Assembly: GCA_958298945.1 (NCBI GenBank)
Contig: OY282605.1
Location: 34,326,811-34,390,810, forward strand
Direction of reading: 5' to 3'
DNA: 64,000 nucleotides
Source of the DNA: Atherix ibis
Taxonomy: Eukaryota; Arthropoda; Insecta; Diptera; Athericidae
The position numbers and the translations under genes were made by a program. Below are positions 25,190 through 36,953 of this stretch, in pieces. The notes beneath the pieces are model-generated. The model saw nothing but the letters and a program-made list of their open reading frames with translations, did not search any database and had not been told where the DNA came from. How positions within the stretch are numbered: position 1 is the stretch's first letter; each line of letters opens with the position of its first letter.

Positions 25190-25830
25190 TGCTCAATTTC
25201 GACCAAAAACAGCATCGCATTAACATTGCTTAGGAGGTGTTGGACTCTGCCCGCGATGACCTAAATTTGCTCCAGAGGGTCATAACTGGTGACGAATCAT
25301 AAGTTTATGGTTATGACATGGAAACCAAAGCTCAATCATCCCAATGAAAACTGCCGCACAAGCCTAGACTAAAAAAAACGCCAAGTTCGGTAGAATGTGA
25401 AGGTTTTGCTTACAGTTTTTTTCGATTACAGAGGCGTGGTTCATCATAAGTTCTTGCCACAGGGTAGAACAATCAATAAGTAATATTACCTGCAAGTTAT
25501 GCGCAAGTTGCGCCAAGCAATCCACTAGAAACCCACGGATTTGTGGAAGAAGAAAAATTGGCTTTTGCTATTTTTGGCCAAAAACAACACACTAAAAATG
25601 CCGCAGCCACCATATTCCCAAGATCTGGCCCCCTGTGACTTTTTCTTATTCGAGAAACTAAAGAGCCCCATGAAGGGACGACGCTACGCTACGATTGAGT
25701 AGATAAAGACTGCATCGAAGAAGGAGCAGAGCAAGATCACAAAAAATGATTTTTTGAAGTGCTTCGAGGATTGGAAAAAATATTAGCACAAGTGTTTAAT
25801 ATCTTGTGGAGATTACTTTGATGGGGACAA
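25190..25830 (+). pseudogene. Truncated irritans-type mariner transposase
   Basis: Only the catalytic half survives. It starts inside the segment equivalent to LLNFDQNQHRI of copy 1 and continues through VITGDES (D1 retained), KAQSSQ, VLLTVFF and a region where HHDNAPAH should stand but is deleted (GCTTTTGCTATTTTTGGCC, 25560-25580), so the second catalytic Asp is lost. YSQDLAPCDFF (D3) and GRRYATIE follow, then several stops (for example in ATTGAGTAGATAAAG at about 25695). Non-functional. Confidence 0.85.
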
Positions 25831-25919
25831 AATAGATATTCATGAATAAATAAATAATTTTTGAAAAAACACAAAATTCGCGATACTTTTTGAACAGACT
25901 TCGTATGTGAATAAGTAAA

Positions 25920-26560
25920 ATTTAGGGCTCTAAGAATCTACTGTTGTGTCTGCAAAAAGTGTCGGTTAGGGTTCTAAAGGGTGTTATAGGAAGTTGCTAT
26001 GGCAGTGTGGACATCATAAAAATTTCGAAAAAAGAAACCGCGTTCTGAGCACTATGGCCGTATGATAAGTAATAGTTTTGAGCACTATGCCCACATAATA
26101 ACTGATATTTTGAAACTACTTAACTTAAAGATTTTAATTTAGATCACATGTAGTTTTAAAAAAAAACTATTTTTTTTTTAAAAACTACATGTGACCATTG
26201 ACCAAAAATTTCTTCATTTCAATTCTTTATTGACCAAAAAATTTCTAGGACACGTAATTTGAAGAATTGGTAATTTCAAATGATTGCAATTCATCTTTTT
26301 TGATGCCGTAACACTTTTTTTTTTATAAGACTACGTAAAAATAGTATAAAAACAGAAACTTTAAAATTTTCAAACGAATATCCGTCAATTAATGACTAAA
26401 AGGTACAAAAACCTAATAATTATTTCATGCTTTATAAATAATTGCAAAGTATGGGTAATATGAAAAAAATAAATTTTATAATAAAATCTTATTTAAAATA
26501 ATATTTTATTTGACTTTATTTTCCAAAATGTAAATTGAATAACTTTTTATATTTTGCACG
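25920..26560 (-). repeat. Dispersed repeat R1, inverted copy
   Basis: AGGGCTCTAAGAATCTAC at the start, TTTTTTGATGCCGTAAC near 26298 and TTTATTTTCCAAAATGTAAATTGAATAAC near 26515 match, in inverted order, landmarks of the R1 copies at 4683 and 33395 and the tail of the 10.7-11.8 kb array. Confidence 0.55.
26144..26194. repeat. Short hairpin with ACATGTAG stem
   Basis: TCACATGTAGTTTTAAAA... is followed by its near-exact complement ...TTTAAAAACTACATGTGA, with a loop of a few bases and one length difference in the A/T tract. It sits inside the R1 copy. Confidence 0.75.
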
Positions 26561-29084
26561 CTGTTTACATTATTCAAAGTAATGTTAATAAAAAAAAATT
26601 CTTTCTAAATTAATGAAAAGGAAACCTTTTACAAGAACACCCCCACTTTTTTAATATTATATTTATTAGAACAAATAGAGAAAAAAAAACAGAAAAGGAA
26701 ACATTGCGAAAATAGAAAAATATCAAAGAATCCAATTTTCGTTTGAAATTATTCATAAACATTTTACAATTGAGCCACATAGCAATTAGTATGAATTCAT
26801 TTGAAATCATTTAAGGAGAGGTAAAGCTAACAACAATTTTAAGCACAGTTGTTAGTAAATAGCTTCAAGCTAAAGGTTTGCCAATCGTTCAATCCGGTTA
26901 GCCAAGAAACGAATGGCCAGACGTCCTGATAGACACAACGAGGAGAGAACCAAAAGATAGGAGTCTGAACTTATGTGGCCGGAAGCAATCCAATGGGAAT
27001 AGCAATGACCATGGCAATGGGTCCAAGGATATAGAGTGGACGATTATATGAAAGCCATTTCCACACATCTGTAACAGATGGAATTATTTTCCATTTTAAC
27101 TATCATCATCACCGGAAGTTAGCTAGATGCTATGGCAGTTTGGACGTCATTAAAATTTCGGAAAAAGAAATATTTCCGAGTAAATTTTTCAGTCGATTCG
27201 TCGAGTTTTATGATAGCCGGGTCTATGTTCCGATTAAATTTAGATGAAAATCGGTACGTACTCATTGCAATTTCGCCAAAACGATCATTAAACTGCACTT
27301 GAAGCACAGCCGGACAACATTATGGAAAACTATAAATTGTCGACTTTTGACATCCCACGAATAAGAAACTTTTCTGTGACATGTGTTAAAATTGTTAGCA
27401 CGTCTGTTCGATTCACATTTTTAATTACCCTACACACATTCCGTATGGGAGGATAACAGAGCAGCGGAGGAGACCGATTGTCGTTTGTTCATAGAATAAT
27501 TGTTCGCCTGTTTTTGTGGAGGTTTCCGTTCTTGCTTGCTGTTGTATTAGATGCCTGGAGGGAGAGAAATAATGCTGGCGCTGTTATTATGGTCGGATAA
27601 TAGCGAAAATCCCAAACAGAATTCATCCCTTCAAAATCGCTAGACCATTCAGTCATCTAGAATGGCAACATAGCGTAGGGGTTAAACGATATCAACGCAA
27701 TAGGATGCAGTGGTATCGCCATCAATATCGGAACATTTAGACTATCAACTGATGTCAAGGGCAGAGTAAGGCTTCGTCTCAATCGTTTGCATCAAAAAAT
27801 GGTGATAATAAAAATTGTTAGTGATTCCAATTGATTCCACCCTCCGGTGTTAGCAGAATCATGATGACTGTATTAATTCGCAACGAAACTGAAAACGATT
27901 ACATGTCACTATGTGACTATGCGTATGCGTAATGCTAGAGTATCCTTATCGGCAAGGACTAGTGCTTTCGTCCACAGTTCTACTACGCGTTTACCCAGAA
28001 TCCGAGTCTGATTTTGAAATCCATTTTTAATTCTCGGCTTCATCCGAATGCGATTTATTTAATCCTTGCTGTCTCCCATACACGATTAGTTTACACTAGC
28101 GCTAGAAGAGAACTGGATGAATCACGGAATGCTTTATTGCCACCATAGTCTACCCTAGATCCTTTGCGTTTGATTGTCGCACTTGAAGTGCGATACTGAT
28201 TGAAAACAAGTCGCACATAAATATTCGTTGTGTCCTGTTCATATATTCAACACATTACCAAATCGATAAGGTCTCTTTTTTACTCTTCTATAGTCAGTTG
28301 TCGGTAATCAGCTATGGGCAAAGGCCTTGTATTTGTATGTGTTAATCATATACGTAAATAAAGTCAGCTCTAAAGGGTGTAATATTGAATTTGAAAATAA
28401 TCGTCACCCCGAAAATAATCTGTCCACACTTTAGATGGTTCACTTGTCATTCAATAGTATAAAATAAATATATCCTAGACTGTGTATTGGGCCACAATCG
28501 TAAAGAATTTCAACAAATAACAAACAATGAGTGCGGAAGGACCATTTGCCAAAAATTCTTTCATTAAATTTTTTTATATATTTTTCGATGGGGTTCTTTT
28601 CGTAATCTGTCTCTTCTTGTCATTTCTAAGTCCTTAATCACTACAATTTGATAGGGATGAGGTTGAAATCGGAGCGAGCAATATTTTCGATTATTTTTTT
28701 TTTCGGAGGCAAGTACTCGTACAACGCCTGAAAAGGAAAAGAGCAATACCCGCCTCATCGAATTGTTAAATATTTTTAAACAGCAACTTATAAAGCTGAT
28801 CAAATATTTCCAATGAACCTCTTAACCCTTTTCGTAGCCTTTGTCCATTGTTTACTACTCACCCCAGCCGTTTAATCATCGTTTATTTTTATCCTTTTAC
28901 TTTTACAAGTCAATCGATCGATTTTTAAGATAAAAGTGATTTTTTTTTTATTTGAAAAACTTTATAAGGAAAATGAACAAAAAAATTATTTTTGAAATTA
29001 AAAAGGACTTTTTTTTTGGGCAAATCAATTCGTTTGTTTATATATTTTTTTAAATGTTAGATTGCTTAAATATGAGCCGGGGGA
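26561..29084. other. Unassigned region, mixed composition
   Basis: No supported gene. From about 26820 to 28500 the composition is clearly more balanced than the average and free of recognisable transposons, so it may be host regulatory or intronic sequence. At 27121-27175, GCTATGGCAGTTTGGACGTC and the following AAAATTTCGGAAAAAGAAA repeat, with changes, the sequence at 25995-26040. Confidence 0.45.
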
Positions 29085-29156
29085 CACTTTACAATGGGGA
29101 AGGGTATTGGCAGTTTCCTAAGCGAAACTGCCAATACCCTTCCCCATTGTAAAGTG
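29085..29156. repeat. Perfect 32-bp inverted repeat with 8-base loop
   Basis: Left arm 29085-29116 (CACTTTACAATGGGGAAGGG, then TATTGGCAGTTT) and right arm 29125-29156 are exact reverse complements around the loop CCTAAGCG. The arms are much richer in G and C than the flanks. The match stops abruptly at both ends and no target-site duplication is obvious. Confidence 0.98.
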
Positions 29157-29985
29157 GTCTTGTTTTTAATATGCTAGAAGTTGGAGATCAAAAAGCGCAT
29201 TTGGAAATGAAATTTTTTATCTAAAAGCTCCACAATACGTGAAATCTTGCTCGCAAAATATGTGGCATAGTTAAAAAAATGTGGTTATGGTTAAAAGTAG
29301 TATGATCTATCTCTCCTAGCCTATTACAATCCTTATTCAAAATTTCGATAAGGATGTCAGATGGATAGGCAAAACTCTCCAGTATCCGATGCTTAGATCT
29401 ATCCCTAATTTTCCTCACCTCCTAATATCCTCACAAAAAGTTCCTGTTTAGAAATTTACGTAGGGATGTAAGATGTTGAGCTAGAACAGGGATAGATGTA
29501 ACATCGATACAACTGTTCAGGACTTTTATTTTACATAGTTTCCACATGCCCAGATGCCCAAGGCAACTCGACACTCCTACTGAGCTAGGAATCAAATTCT
29601 ATAGTACCACAACCATGAGGCTAATTACTATATTCATACCACGTGTAGCTTGGCATTGCCAATAGTTATTTGGAGAAAATAATCAGAAAAGTTTAAATTT
29701 TTTTAGCGCTAATTAGTATATTTTAGAAAAATTAAAGAGGATTGGGATCAAAGAGATATACAATATAAGGTGTCCAATTCAAAAATGAATTCTGAGTTAG
29801 GTGGCATTCATTTAAAATATGGGGAAAGATAGGTTGAACGCCACAGGAATGGTAGAAGCACAAAGTTGGTTACCGAAGATCCAGACTGATTGTTTAGGCA
29901 TGGTTAATTAAGCCATTCAGGTGCCATTTGGAAAGAAGGCAGAGTAAGTTTGGAATTATAGGAAGTACAAGACAGTAGAAAGTCG
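29157..29985. other. Unassigned region
   Basis: No supported gene. From 29290 to 29990 the composition is less AT-rich, and it leads into the R3 copy, so part may be the diverged upstream portion of that element. Confidence 0.4.
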
Positions 29986-29989
29986 AAAT

Positions 29990-30830
29990 TTTACTCAGGA
30001 TTTTCCAGCGTAGAAGTGTCTATGAGTCTTGGCGAGCTCGTGGTCCTAAGCTGGCCTACAAGTGCCAGAAAATTACAAGTTTTCTAACTCAAGCTCTTAA
30101 AAAGTGAGTTTACCTGCCATCAAATGACCTTTAGCAGTAAAAACTTGGACTAAGAGGGTTAGGAGCCCTACTGTGTTTTGTCTGATATGCCCGGCCAAGG
30201 TGAGAAACCTTTACCTGATATATGATGGCTGTGGTTGCCACCTTATGGCAGGTACAGTCTTAGGATTGGTTCTGAGAGATGGCAGAATCCCAGGTGCTAT
30301 CACTGCAGATGAAAGTAGTGGTTAGGTAGATCTTACGGGTCAGGTAGTTACATGAATATGCGCAGAGAGATCAGGGAGGAGTCTACCGGTTGAGCCGGCC
30401 CTCCTTAAGAATTGACCGGACGGAAAGATGAAATGTTGGCCTGCTTCATGGAGGGGGCTCGAAAGATGGTTAAGAGGAAGTGTAGCAAGAAGATGAAAAA
30501 TAGCATATAATGGCGTTGAAGCCTTACACCACTTATGTTAATGTAAGTGGAGGCGAAAAAAATAATAAAGATGAAGAAAAAGTGAAGAAAATATGAAAAG
30601 AGGGAACCTAAGAGAAAGTTCCATGCCTGAAGTGGTCGTAGCAAGAAATCAAAGCAGGATGCGTTGGATTGAAACGAGCTGGGTAGTTGTTAATTAATTG
30701 AGATGCCTTTAACTACCTGAATCTGGTCAGGTGAGTTGGTGAAATCTATTACAGGTAGGTTTGTTTGCGCATTGATTGGGCGGATCACAATCCTTAAGGT
30801 AGTAGGCGGTCACGTCAAATAAAATTACAT
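29990..30830 (+). repeat. Retroelement-linked repeat R3, plus-strand copy
   Basis: Matches 45050-45930 in the same orientation: GATGGCTGTGGTTGCCACCT (30226), GGTTGAG and GGCCTGC (about 30388-30440), AAAGATGGTTAAGAGGAAG (30470), then AGAGGGAACCT...GTTCCATGCCTGAAG (30598-30635), AAATCAAAG...GATGCGTTGGATTGA, CAACTACCTG or TAACTACCTG, TCTGGTCAG and ...GATCACAATCC (about 30780). It looks like the 3' part of a non-LTR retrotransposon; the reverse-transcriptase tail found upstream of the 45-kb copy is not readable here. The minus-strand frame 30405-30644 is a by-product. Confidence 0.75.
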
Positions 30831-33394
30831 TAATTACTCAGGATGCCAATATGACCTGCAATCCAATGCAACTCGACGAATCAGATCTACACTTATTCCT
30901 CAGTAAGTTATGTCGAATCTCGTCTAGTACAGGATCAGTAAAGAATCGCTGATTATATCATTACATATCGCAGAATTAGTACAGAACCCTTTTGGGAGCC
31001 TTTTAAATAATGACTTCGAGTTCCATTGATCTCGATAACTGCAAAGAAAGTTGCATTCAGGTCAGTCACTGCACTTCGTGAATAGAAGTAAATATTCTTC
31101 CAGTCCATCCAACATTTTGCAAAAAAAGCCGACGTATCATAAATAAACTAATTATTCTCTATAAAAATTATAAAATATGTTTGCTAATTAATGATTTTCT
31201 AATTACTCAAAAAAAAAAGAATTCTCATCTGCTTACATGCAATCGATTTTCTTTTTAAATCATTATAATTTTTTTTAACCAAATATTTAAATTATATCTT
31301 ACTTCATGAGAATTCTGAAAAAAAACTCACTGTTTATTTATATTTATAAATGTTCTATTAAAAAATTTATCAATTCCATCGTTAAGAATGAACACAACTC
31401 AATTAACATTAAATCAAAGGTAAATAAACAAAAATGTCAGAGAAACTTTTTTTCAAAATCTAGTTATGAAAAGTTAATTTATTGTATTTTATTCAAATTG
31501 CTAAAAAAAGAAAATATCTGAATCAATGTTGTCTATTGTAAATCCTTATGATTTTACAGAATATTACTTTTTTTTATGATGGAAGAGAAGAAAAAAAGCC
31601 AAGAATAAAAATATTAACTTGCTACTAACAAGAAATGTTTGAAAACTTGATACCCCACGGAATATTTCTTATATAAAAAATTCAAATACAAAATAATCGT
31701 AAACAAATATTAGTCCATCCCGCTTCCCTAACAGAAAAGTACAAGAGAAAAAAAGAACATCAAGAAATTTATGAATTCCATTCAAGATTGCTTAATATAA
31801 AAGTTTCGACATATTTTTAAATAAAACACATTTCGATAGACTTGAAAATATTATGGCGTCTCTATAAAAATCCAAAGTTCTCTTATATAAAAAGAAAAGT
31901 GAAAAAATTCCTAAAAAAAAGGACAAACAAAATAAATATATCAAGATGTGAAAAATCTAAGAAAACAACTTTAAATCAATCAGGACATGAAAGCTTTTGA
32001 GTTTGGGCTAGATGAAATCTGAATGTTTTCTATCTTTTATAAAATCATACTTATTTACTCTTCTATCCTTGGGGTGTTTTATGAAATTCCATATTTTCTT
32101 ATTATTTATAAAAATAGTAAATCTAAAAGAAAAAAAATTATATAAAATTTTTAAAGAATTTGAAGATTTAGTCAAATAATTACCATGAATTTCAATAATT
32201 CTATCATTATTAGAAATGAAATTACTCAGCCCAATAATATTGAAAATAAATTGATTAATTTAAAAGTTGGCCTTTTGCAGAAAAAATTTTCCAAAAACAA
32301 AATAAATTATTCATAAATTTTATTACAGAATATCTAATAAGTTTGCGAATGAATTTTATATAAGATATGAAAATAAATTTATTAATATTATTATTATCTT
32401 TTAAATAGGGATCTTCTGAGACTTTTAAAGTGTGCAATAAGTTTTATTAAAAAAGAGCAGGATTTAAGAGAAATTTTTATTTTCTTTTTTGTACATCCTA
32501 ATTTATTTATTATTCTTGGAAGATATTCGCAAAAAAATTTCATTCATCCATGTTGTTGCTTGAGAACAAAAAATCTCTTTAAAAAAATATGAAAATTGAA
32601 AAACTTATCAAAAACCTAATAGAAAATTGTTAATGTCAATAAATTTTTTGAATAACCTGTAGCTAATCTAATTGATTTTGAGTAATTTCAATATTAACAA
32701 TTAGTAAATTTAATTATAAAAGAAAATTTCCATTAAAGTTGTAATAAAAATTTGACAAAAAATTAAAGAAAGTCAATTTTTTGGTTCTCTTCTTAATATC
32801 CTTATTTCAACGGTTACCCAATTTATGCTCTAAAAAGCAAAAGTTAATAAAAGGGACTTAAAATTATTTTTTTTTTTAAAATTACTATCAAATGATTATG
32901 GCATGACTTCTTGAAAGGATTTATCCTTATAAGATAATTTACAATGAATTTGCCGCAATGGTAATTTTGGCCTGTAAGAACGCTATTACATGACGAATGT
33001 TAATTTTTAAATACGCTAATTAAAACCTTTTTCTCACCGATCTTTTCCAATAAATTCTAAAAACTTGTCGCAGACATTGCCTGTTTTATATTTGCACTAA
33101 AAAGGAAAATATGTTCACTCATAATTATAATTGAAATTCAACCTTTTTATATTTTCTACACTATTTGACAAGGAATTTACACCATTTGACAAGGACCAAA
33201 AAATATAATAAAACAAAAAATTAGAATTTGTAGTTCTAATGAAGTTTGATTTTATGTATTTCTGTTCTAAGGACTAATTCAATTTGCGGTTCAAAAATTA
33301 AATTCCAAAAAGATTATTAAATTTACTCCCAAATATGAAAATTATTTAAAAAAATCTTAAATTATAAAATTTCAACGAAAAAACTGTTTGTAGG
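30831..33394. other. Unassigned AT-rich region
   Basis: No supported gene or repeat. Very AT-rich from 31140 onward. Confidence 0.5.
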
Positions 33395-34000
33395 GTTCTT
33401 ATCCTTTTGAGATAATTTTTGATGACTTTTTACCATATTTCAAATTGTAATTCGGCCAAAACTCGATGAATATTTTATTTTTAAATGTTCCTAAATTAAA
33501 AAATTGCCTGCGTTAAAAATAGTTTTAATATATTTTTTTAATAAAAACTTTAACAGCATCAAATCGCATGATTCATGAAGATCAATTAACCTTACTCAAT
33601 CTTGAAATTACTTGTTCTGCAAAGTTTTCGTTCAGTAAATATAAGCATTTGTATGCCTTATTAAAATTAAGGTTAAAAGAGTCCAGTGATCATACTGTAT
33701 AACTGTATGTCCTTATTTATTTTCAAAGAAATACTTGCCAATAAAAAGTTCACACTAAAATGCATACCAGATAGTCATTTTTCGTAGATACAATAGATTT
33801 GCTATAGTCAATTATGGGTTTTTAAAGTCCAATAATGTTAATTTTACTTTTTAATTGTGGGTTTTTAGAGCCCTATAATATCAATTTTACTTTTTGACAT
33901 ATCCATCAAGCGAGAAATGAGCCTCATTGCTGAAAAAAATAATCCCCTTTGAATGTGCGAAACGTAGTTACAGTTAAATTAGCGCTCTATAAATTAGACG
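33395..34000 (+). repeat. Dispersed repeat R1, copy at 33.4 kb
   Basis: Contains GATAATTTTTGATGACTTTT (33411), AACAGCATCAAATCGCATGAT (33552), GTAGATACAATAGATTTGCT (33785) with TATGGGTTTTTAAAG, then a second TGTGGGTTTTTAGAGCCC (33859), CATCAAGCGAGAAATGAGCC (33903) and GTGCGAAACGTAGTTACAG. The order equals that of copy 1 at 4683-5275. The TTTTTAGAGCC motif is doubled here. Confidence 0.7.
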
Positions 34001-35103
34001 CATAGTTTTGTAGTTTTACTATAAATAATATAAAAAGAAAATTTTATAGTTAAAAATATTTATTCGTGGAAACAAAATATCTTTGATAAGTATAACAAAA
34101 AAATAGGAGTATTCTATCCAAACCTTAAAATTATTAACAATTTAACATCTTCGAAATAGAAATATGGTTTTGTGAGGATTTTATTTTTTAATAAGAAAAT
34201 CAAATGTATAAAAAGTCCAACATAAATACCATAATTTTGATATAAAAATAATATAATAAAAATAAAAGTGAAACTTTTTAATCAGTAGTCAAATTTTAAA
34301 TAAATTCTTAATAGAAAAATTGATTCTTATTCAAACGGATTTAATAGAAAATAATAAAGGAAGCCTACTTCATCCATTTTGAAATTAATTTCCATCCCCA
34401 TACATTGAAGCTAAATACCCAACAACAACAAAAATAATAAACAAAATAAATTTTTTATGCATCGTATTTATTTATTATTACATGTACATAGATTTAGTTA
34501 GTATAAGGTGAAACGCAAATACAAGTAATAGAATAAATTGAATTGTAAAATATGTGCTTTTCAAATGCAACAATACTGCTGAATCAAATGAAACATTAAA
34601 ATTTTATCGTTTTTGGTTAGTGAAATCTGATCCATTCTCCCCGATTCGTGGTAGTCCTTGCATCAATAACGAAATAAGAACGCACGGATTTCATTTTAAT
34701 CAACATAAATTTTCAATAAACTCAAAAATATATACCCCCTTTGGATATATGTACGCATAGCTAGAAAATAGAAGGGCATAAACGACAAGCGGCAAAATCG
34801 AATTAAAAACAAATAACAAGGATTTTTTTTTCCTTCACCAGTTTTTTGGATTATATATCAACAAAGATACAAGAATTAATTCAACAAGAGGTTATATATA
34901 TCTAAGAAGGATTCTCTTTCGAAGGACCCTTTATTTTTAGATTTAGAAATTAATGTAGAATCTTTTACGCTTAACTTCGCAATTGTGCAATAAATGCAAA
35001 TTGTAAGGGTAAAAGGATAGAAAGATTCATTGGGAGAAGAAAATTTATTTTTGAATAGTGCCAGTTTTGAGAGAAGATTTTATAAACTAAAACTGATTTT
35101 AAT
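34001..35103. other. Unassigned AT-rich region
   Basis: No supported gene or repeat. Confidence 0.5.
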
Positions 35104-35535
35104 GTGCGTTTTGAATGCCCTAAATTGAGTATACAAATCGAATACAGGAAACGACAACATATTGCCCAATATTATAGGACATTTCATTATCCTCGCTTTC
35201 AACGTTATATAGAATGCTCTCGCATTATATTGCATCGAAGAGTATTTAGGGCGAAATCATCCCTTATGACCGAAATACGAGGAAACAATTTGCGTTCTTG
35301 TGAAAAACTATCAATTTTGAAATTATTCCGTTTTGTGCATTCTTTCGTTAAAGTTGAATGCGTTTTTATATTATTTTTTTTTGTCACTTTTAGGGGTGTA
35401 AAAACTATTATTTTCGACGACGAAGAACAAGGGAATTTTTTTTCTTCTTTTAGCATAGAGAAATTAATGCTTTCATGTGGAAGAATGCAAAATTATATGT
35501 GGTATTGTTGCTATTGGGTGCAAGCACCGCCATAG
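35104..35535 (+). CDS. Unrecognised 143-codon open frame, doubtful
   Basis: This is the second-longest uninterrupted frame in the window after the mariner fragments, starting MRFECPKLSI and ending CYWVQAPP. It has no domain I recognise, a Phe-rich hydrophobic stretch at about residues 85-95 (FILFFFVTF), and base composition like the surrounding AT-rich DNA. No splice or promoter context is visible. It is probably a chance frame, listed because of its length. Confidence 0.12.
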   Translation: MRFECPKLSIQIEYRKRQHIAQYYRTFHYPRFQRYIECSRIILHRRVFRAKSSLMTEIRGNNLRSCEKLSILKLFRFVHSFVKVECVFILFFFVTFRGVKTIIFDDEEQGNFFSSFSIEKLMLSCGRMQNYMWYCCYWVQAPP

Positions 35536-36951
35536 CTGTCATATCTGTCAGGATGTTTCAGTAGTTATGAAAGCAGTCATGCAGAAATCGGAATTGGAGC
35601 ATAATTTACTGCAGCAGGGATGATCTCTAATAGAATAGAATAAAATTGAACCAAACTGAACAAAATTCAATGGCATAAAAAAATATATACGATATTAATA
35701 AAAATTCTGGCAAGCAAATGAATAATTTCAATTCGATGTTGGGCTGAAAATTAAGCCACAATAAAAATTCTCTCTCGCCTTGATAGGTGGTACTTTAAAT
35801 AATTACAGATAATTTTGATGCAGTGTTGGGATGAGCGTTTTTGAATTATTATGGAAAAAATGAGCACAATGTTCGACAAGGATGAATTAGGACGACTTGT
35901 CAATGCAATCAATTCAAAGCTTCCGTGATATTACCAGTGTGTATAACAGATTTTTAGACGATCCTGGAAATAAATTATTGTGCAATGGTGCGGAGGCGTA
36001 AAATTCATCGTACTTTAGGCTGGAATGAATTGAACCTAATCAGAGAGAATAAAGAGAAAGATACTCCCTATAGATAAACCCATTTGGACGATTTGTGAAA
36101 TTTCAAAGGCGGAGGACTACGAGAATTCACGTGCAAAAAATTTGATGAATCACTTTATTACGTGAGACGTAAGACTTTTTCGTTTAGCCAAGCCAATCAA
36201 AGGAAGACGGAAAGTTTGGAAAACATTCTAAGGTAGATGAGTGGATAGGCATATCTTTTCGGTTATTAATACAAACTGCCCAGGTAAGGCAGCCCATTCT
36301 AATATTGAGAAGAAGGAGATATTGCGTGTTGAAAATGTTCTATTTCAATAGAAATTTACGGTACCTTGTTTAACACTAAACACTATTAAATGATGCACGA
36401 TATATTTTTGATGGTCATCATTGTCGAGTATTCAAAATTATAAACGTTCAGGTTTTTCCACTGATTAATCAATAGTTTTTCCTTTAAGTATTGTATAGTT
36501 CCCTTTATGATAAATACGTTTAGGTTTTTAATTTCTTAATGGAGGAAATATTGTATAATGTGCGTTTCTTAATTTTTTTTTGAAAATTTCATACTAATTC
36601 TAAAAGGACACTATCATCGATACTTTCGTTTTCTTTTCAAAATATTTACTTATTTATGAAAAGATTTCGTGACTTCATCAAATATTCTATGCAAAAATAT
36701 TTATTTAATTAATAATTTTTGAATAATATTTTCTTATTTATTAATACAATAATGGCAGTTTGTTTTTTATTAATAATATTAATATTTTTTTTTAATCAAA
36801 ACGAGTACATTCTAATCTAATAAAGAATTATCGAATTTATGTTTTAGAAAGTAAAATTCAATAAAATATATTCCAAAATTAAATTTTATTTACATTAATT
36901 TTTAAGCATTTTCTTAAAAAGTAAAATACCTACAAAAAAAAATATTCGAAC
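35536..36951. other. Unassigned; possible decayed transposon 35880-36240
   Basis: Between 35880 and 36240 the plus strand can be read as fragments such as SVYNRFLDDPGN followed by basic stretches, faintly like the N-terminal helix-turn-helix region of Tc1-type transposases. There is no catalytic motif and stops are frequent, so this stays a suspicion. The remainder shows nothing. Confidence 0.2.
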
Positions 36952-36953
36952 TA

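Larger units (their letters stand above)
24715..25903 (+). mobile_element. mariner, irritans type, copy 2 (rearranged)
   Basis: Bounded by TA (24713-24714 and 25904-25905) and inverted ends CGAGGTCTATTCAAAAAGTA and the complement CGAAGTCTGTTCAAAAAGTA. Inside, after 38 bases of left end, comes about 260 bp of foreign filler. The left end then restarts at 25013 (AAAAAGTATCGCGAATTTTG). A further internal deletion joins GATTTTTG (about 25190) to CTCAATTTCGACC, removing the N-terminal half of the transposase. The rest matches copy 1 to the right end. Confidence 0.9.

Noticed and set aside
29085..29156. microRNA precursor
   Set aside because: A completely perfect 32-bp stem with an 8-base loop is atypical for a microRNA precursor, which normally shows bulges; no supporting data.
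35880..36240. Tc1-type transposase relic
   Set aside because: Only a faint helix-turn-helix-like string (SVYNRFLDDPGN); no catalytic motif and no inverted ends, so mentioned only as a suspicion.
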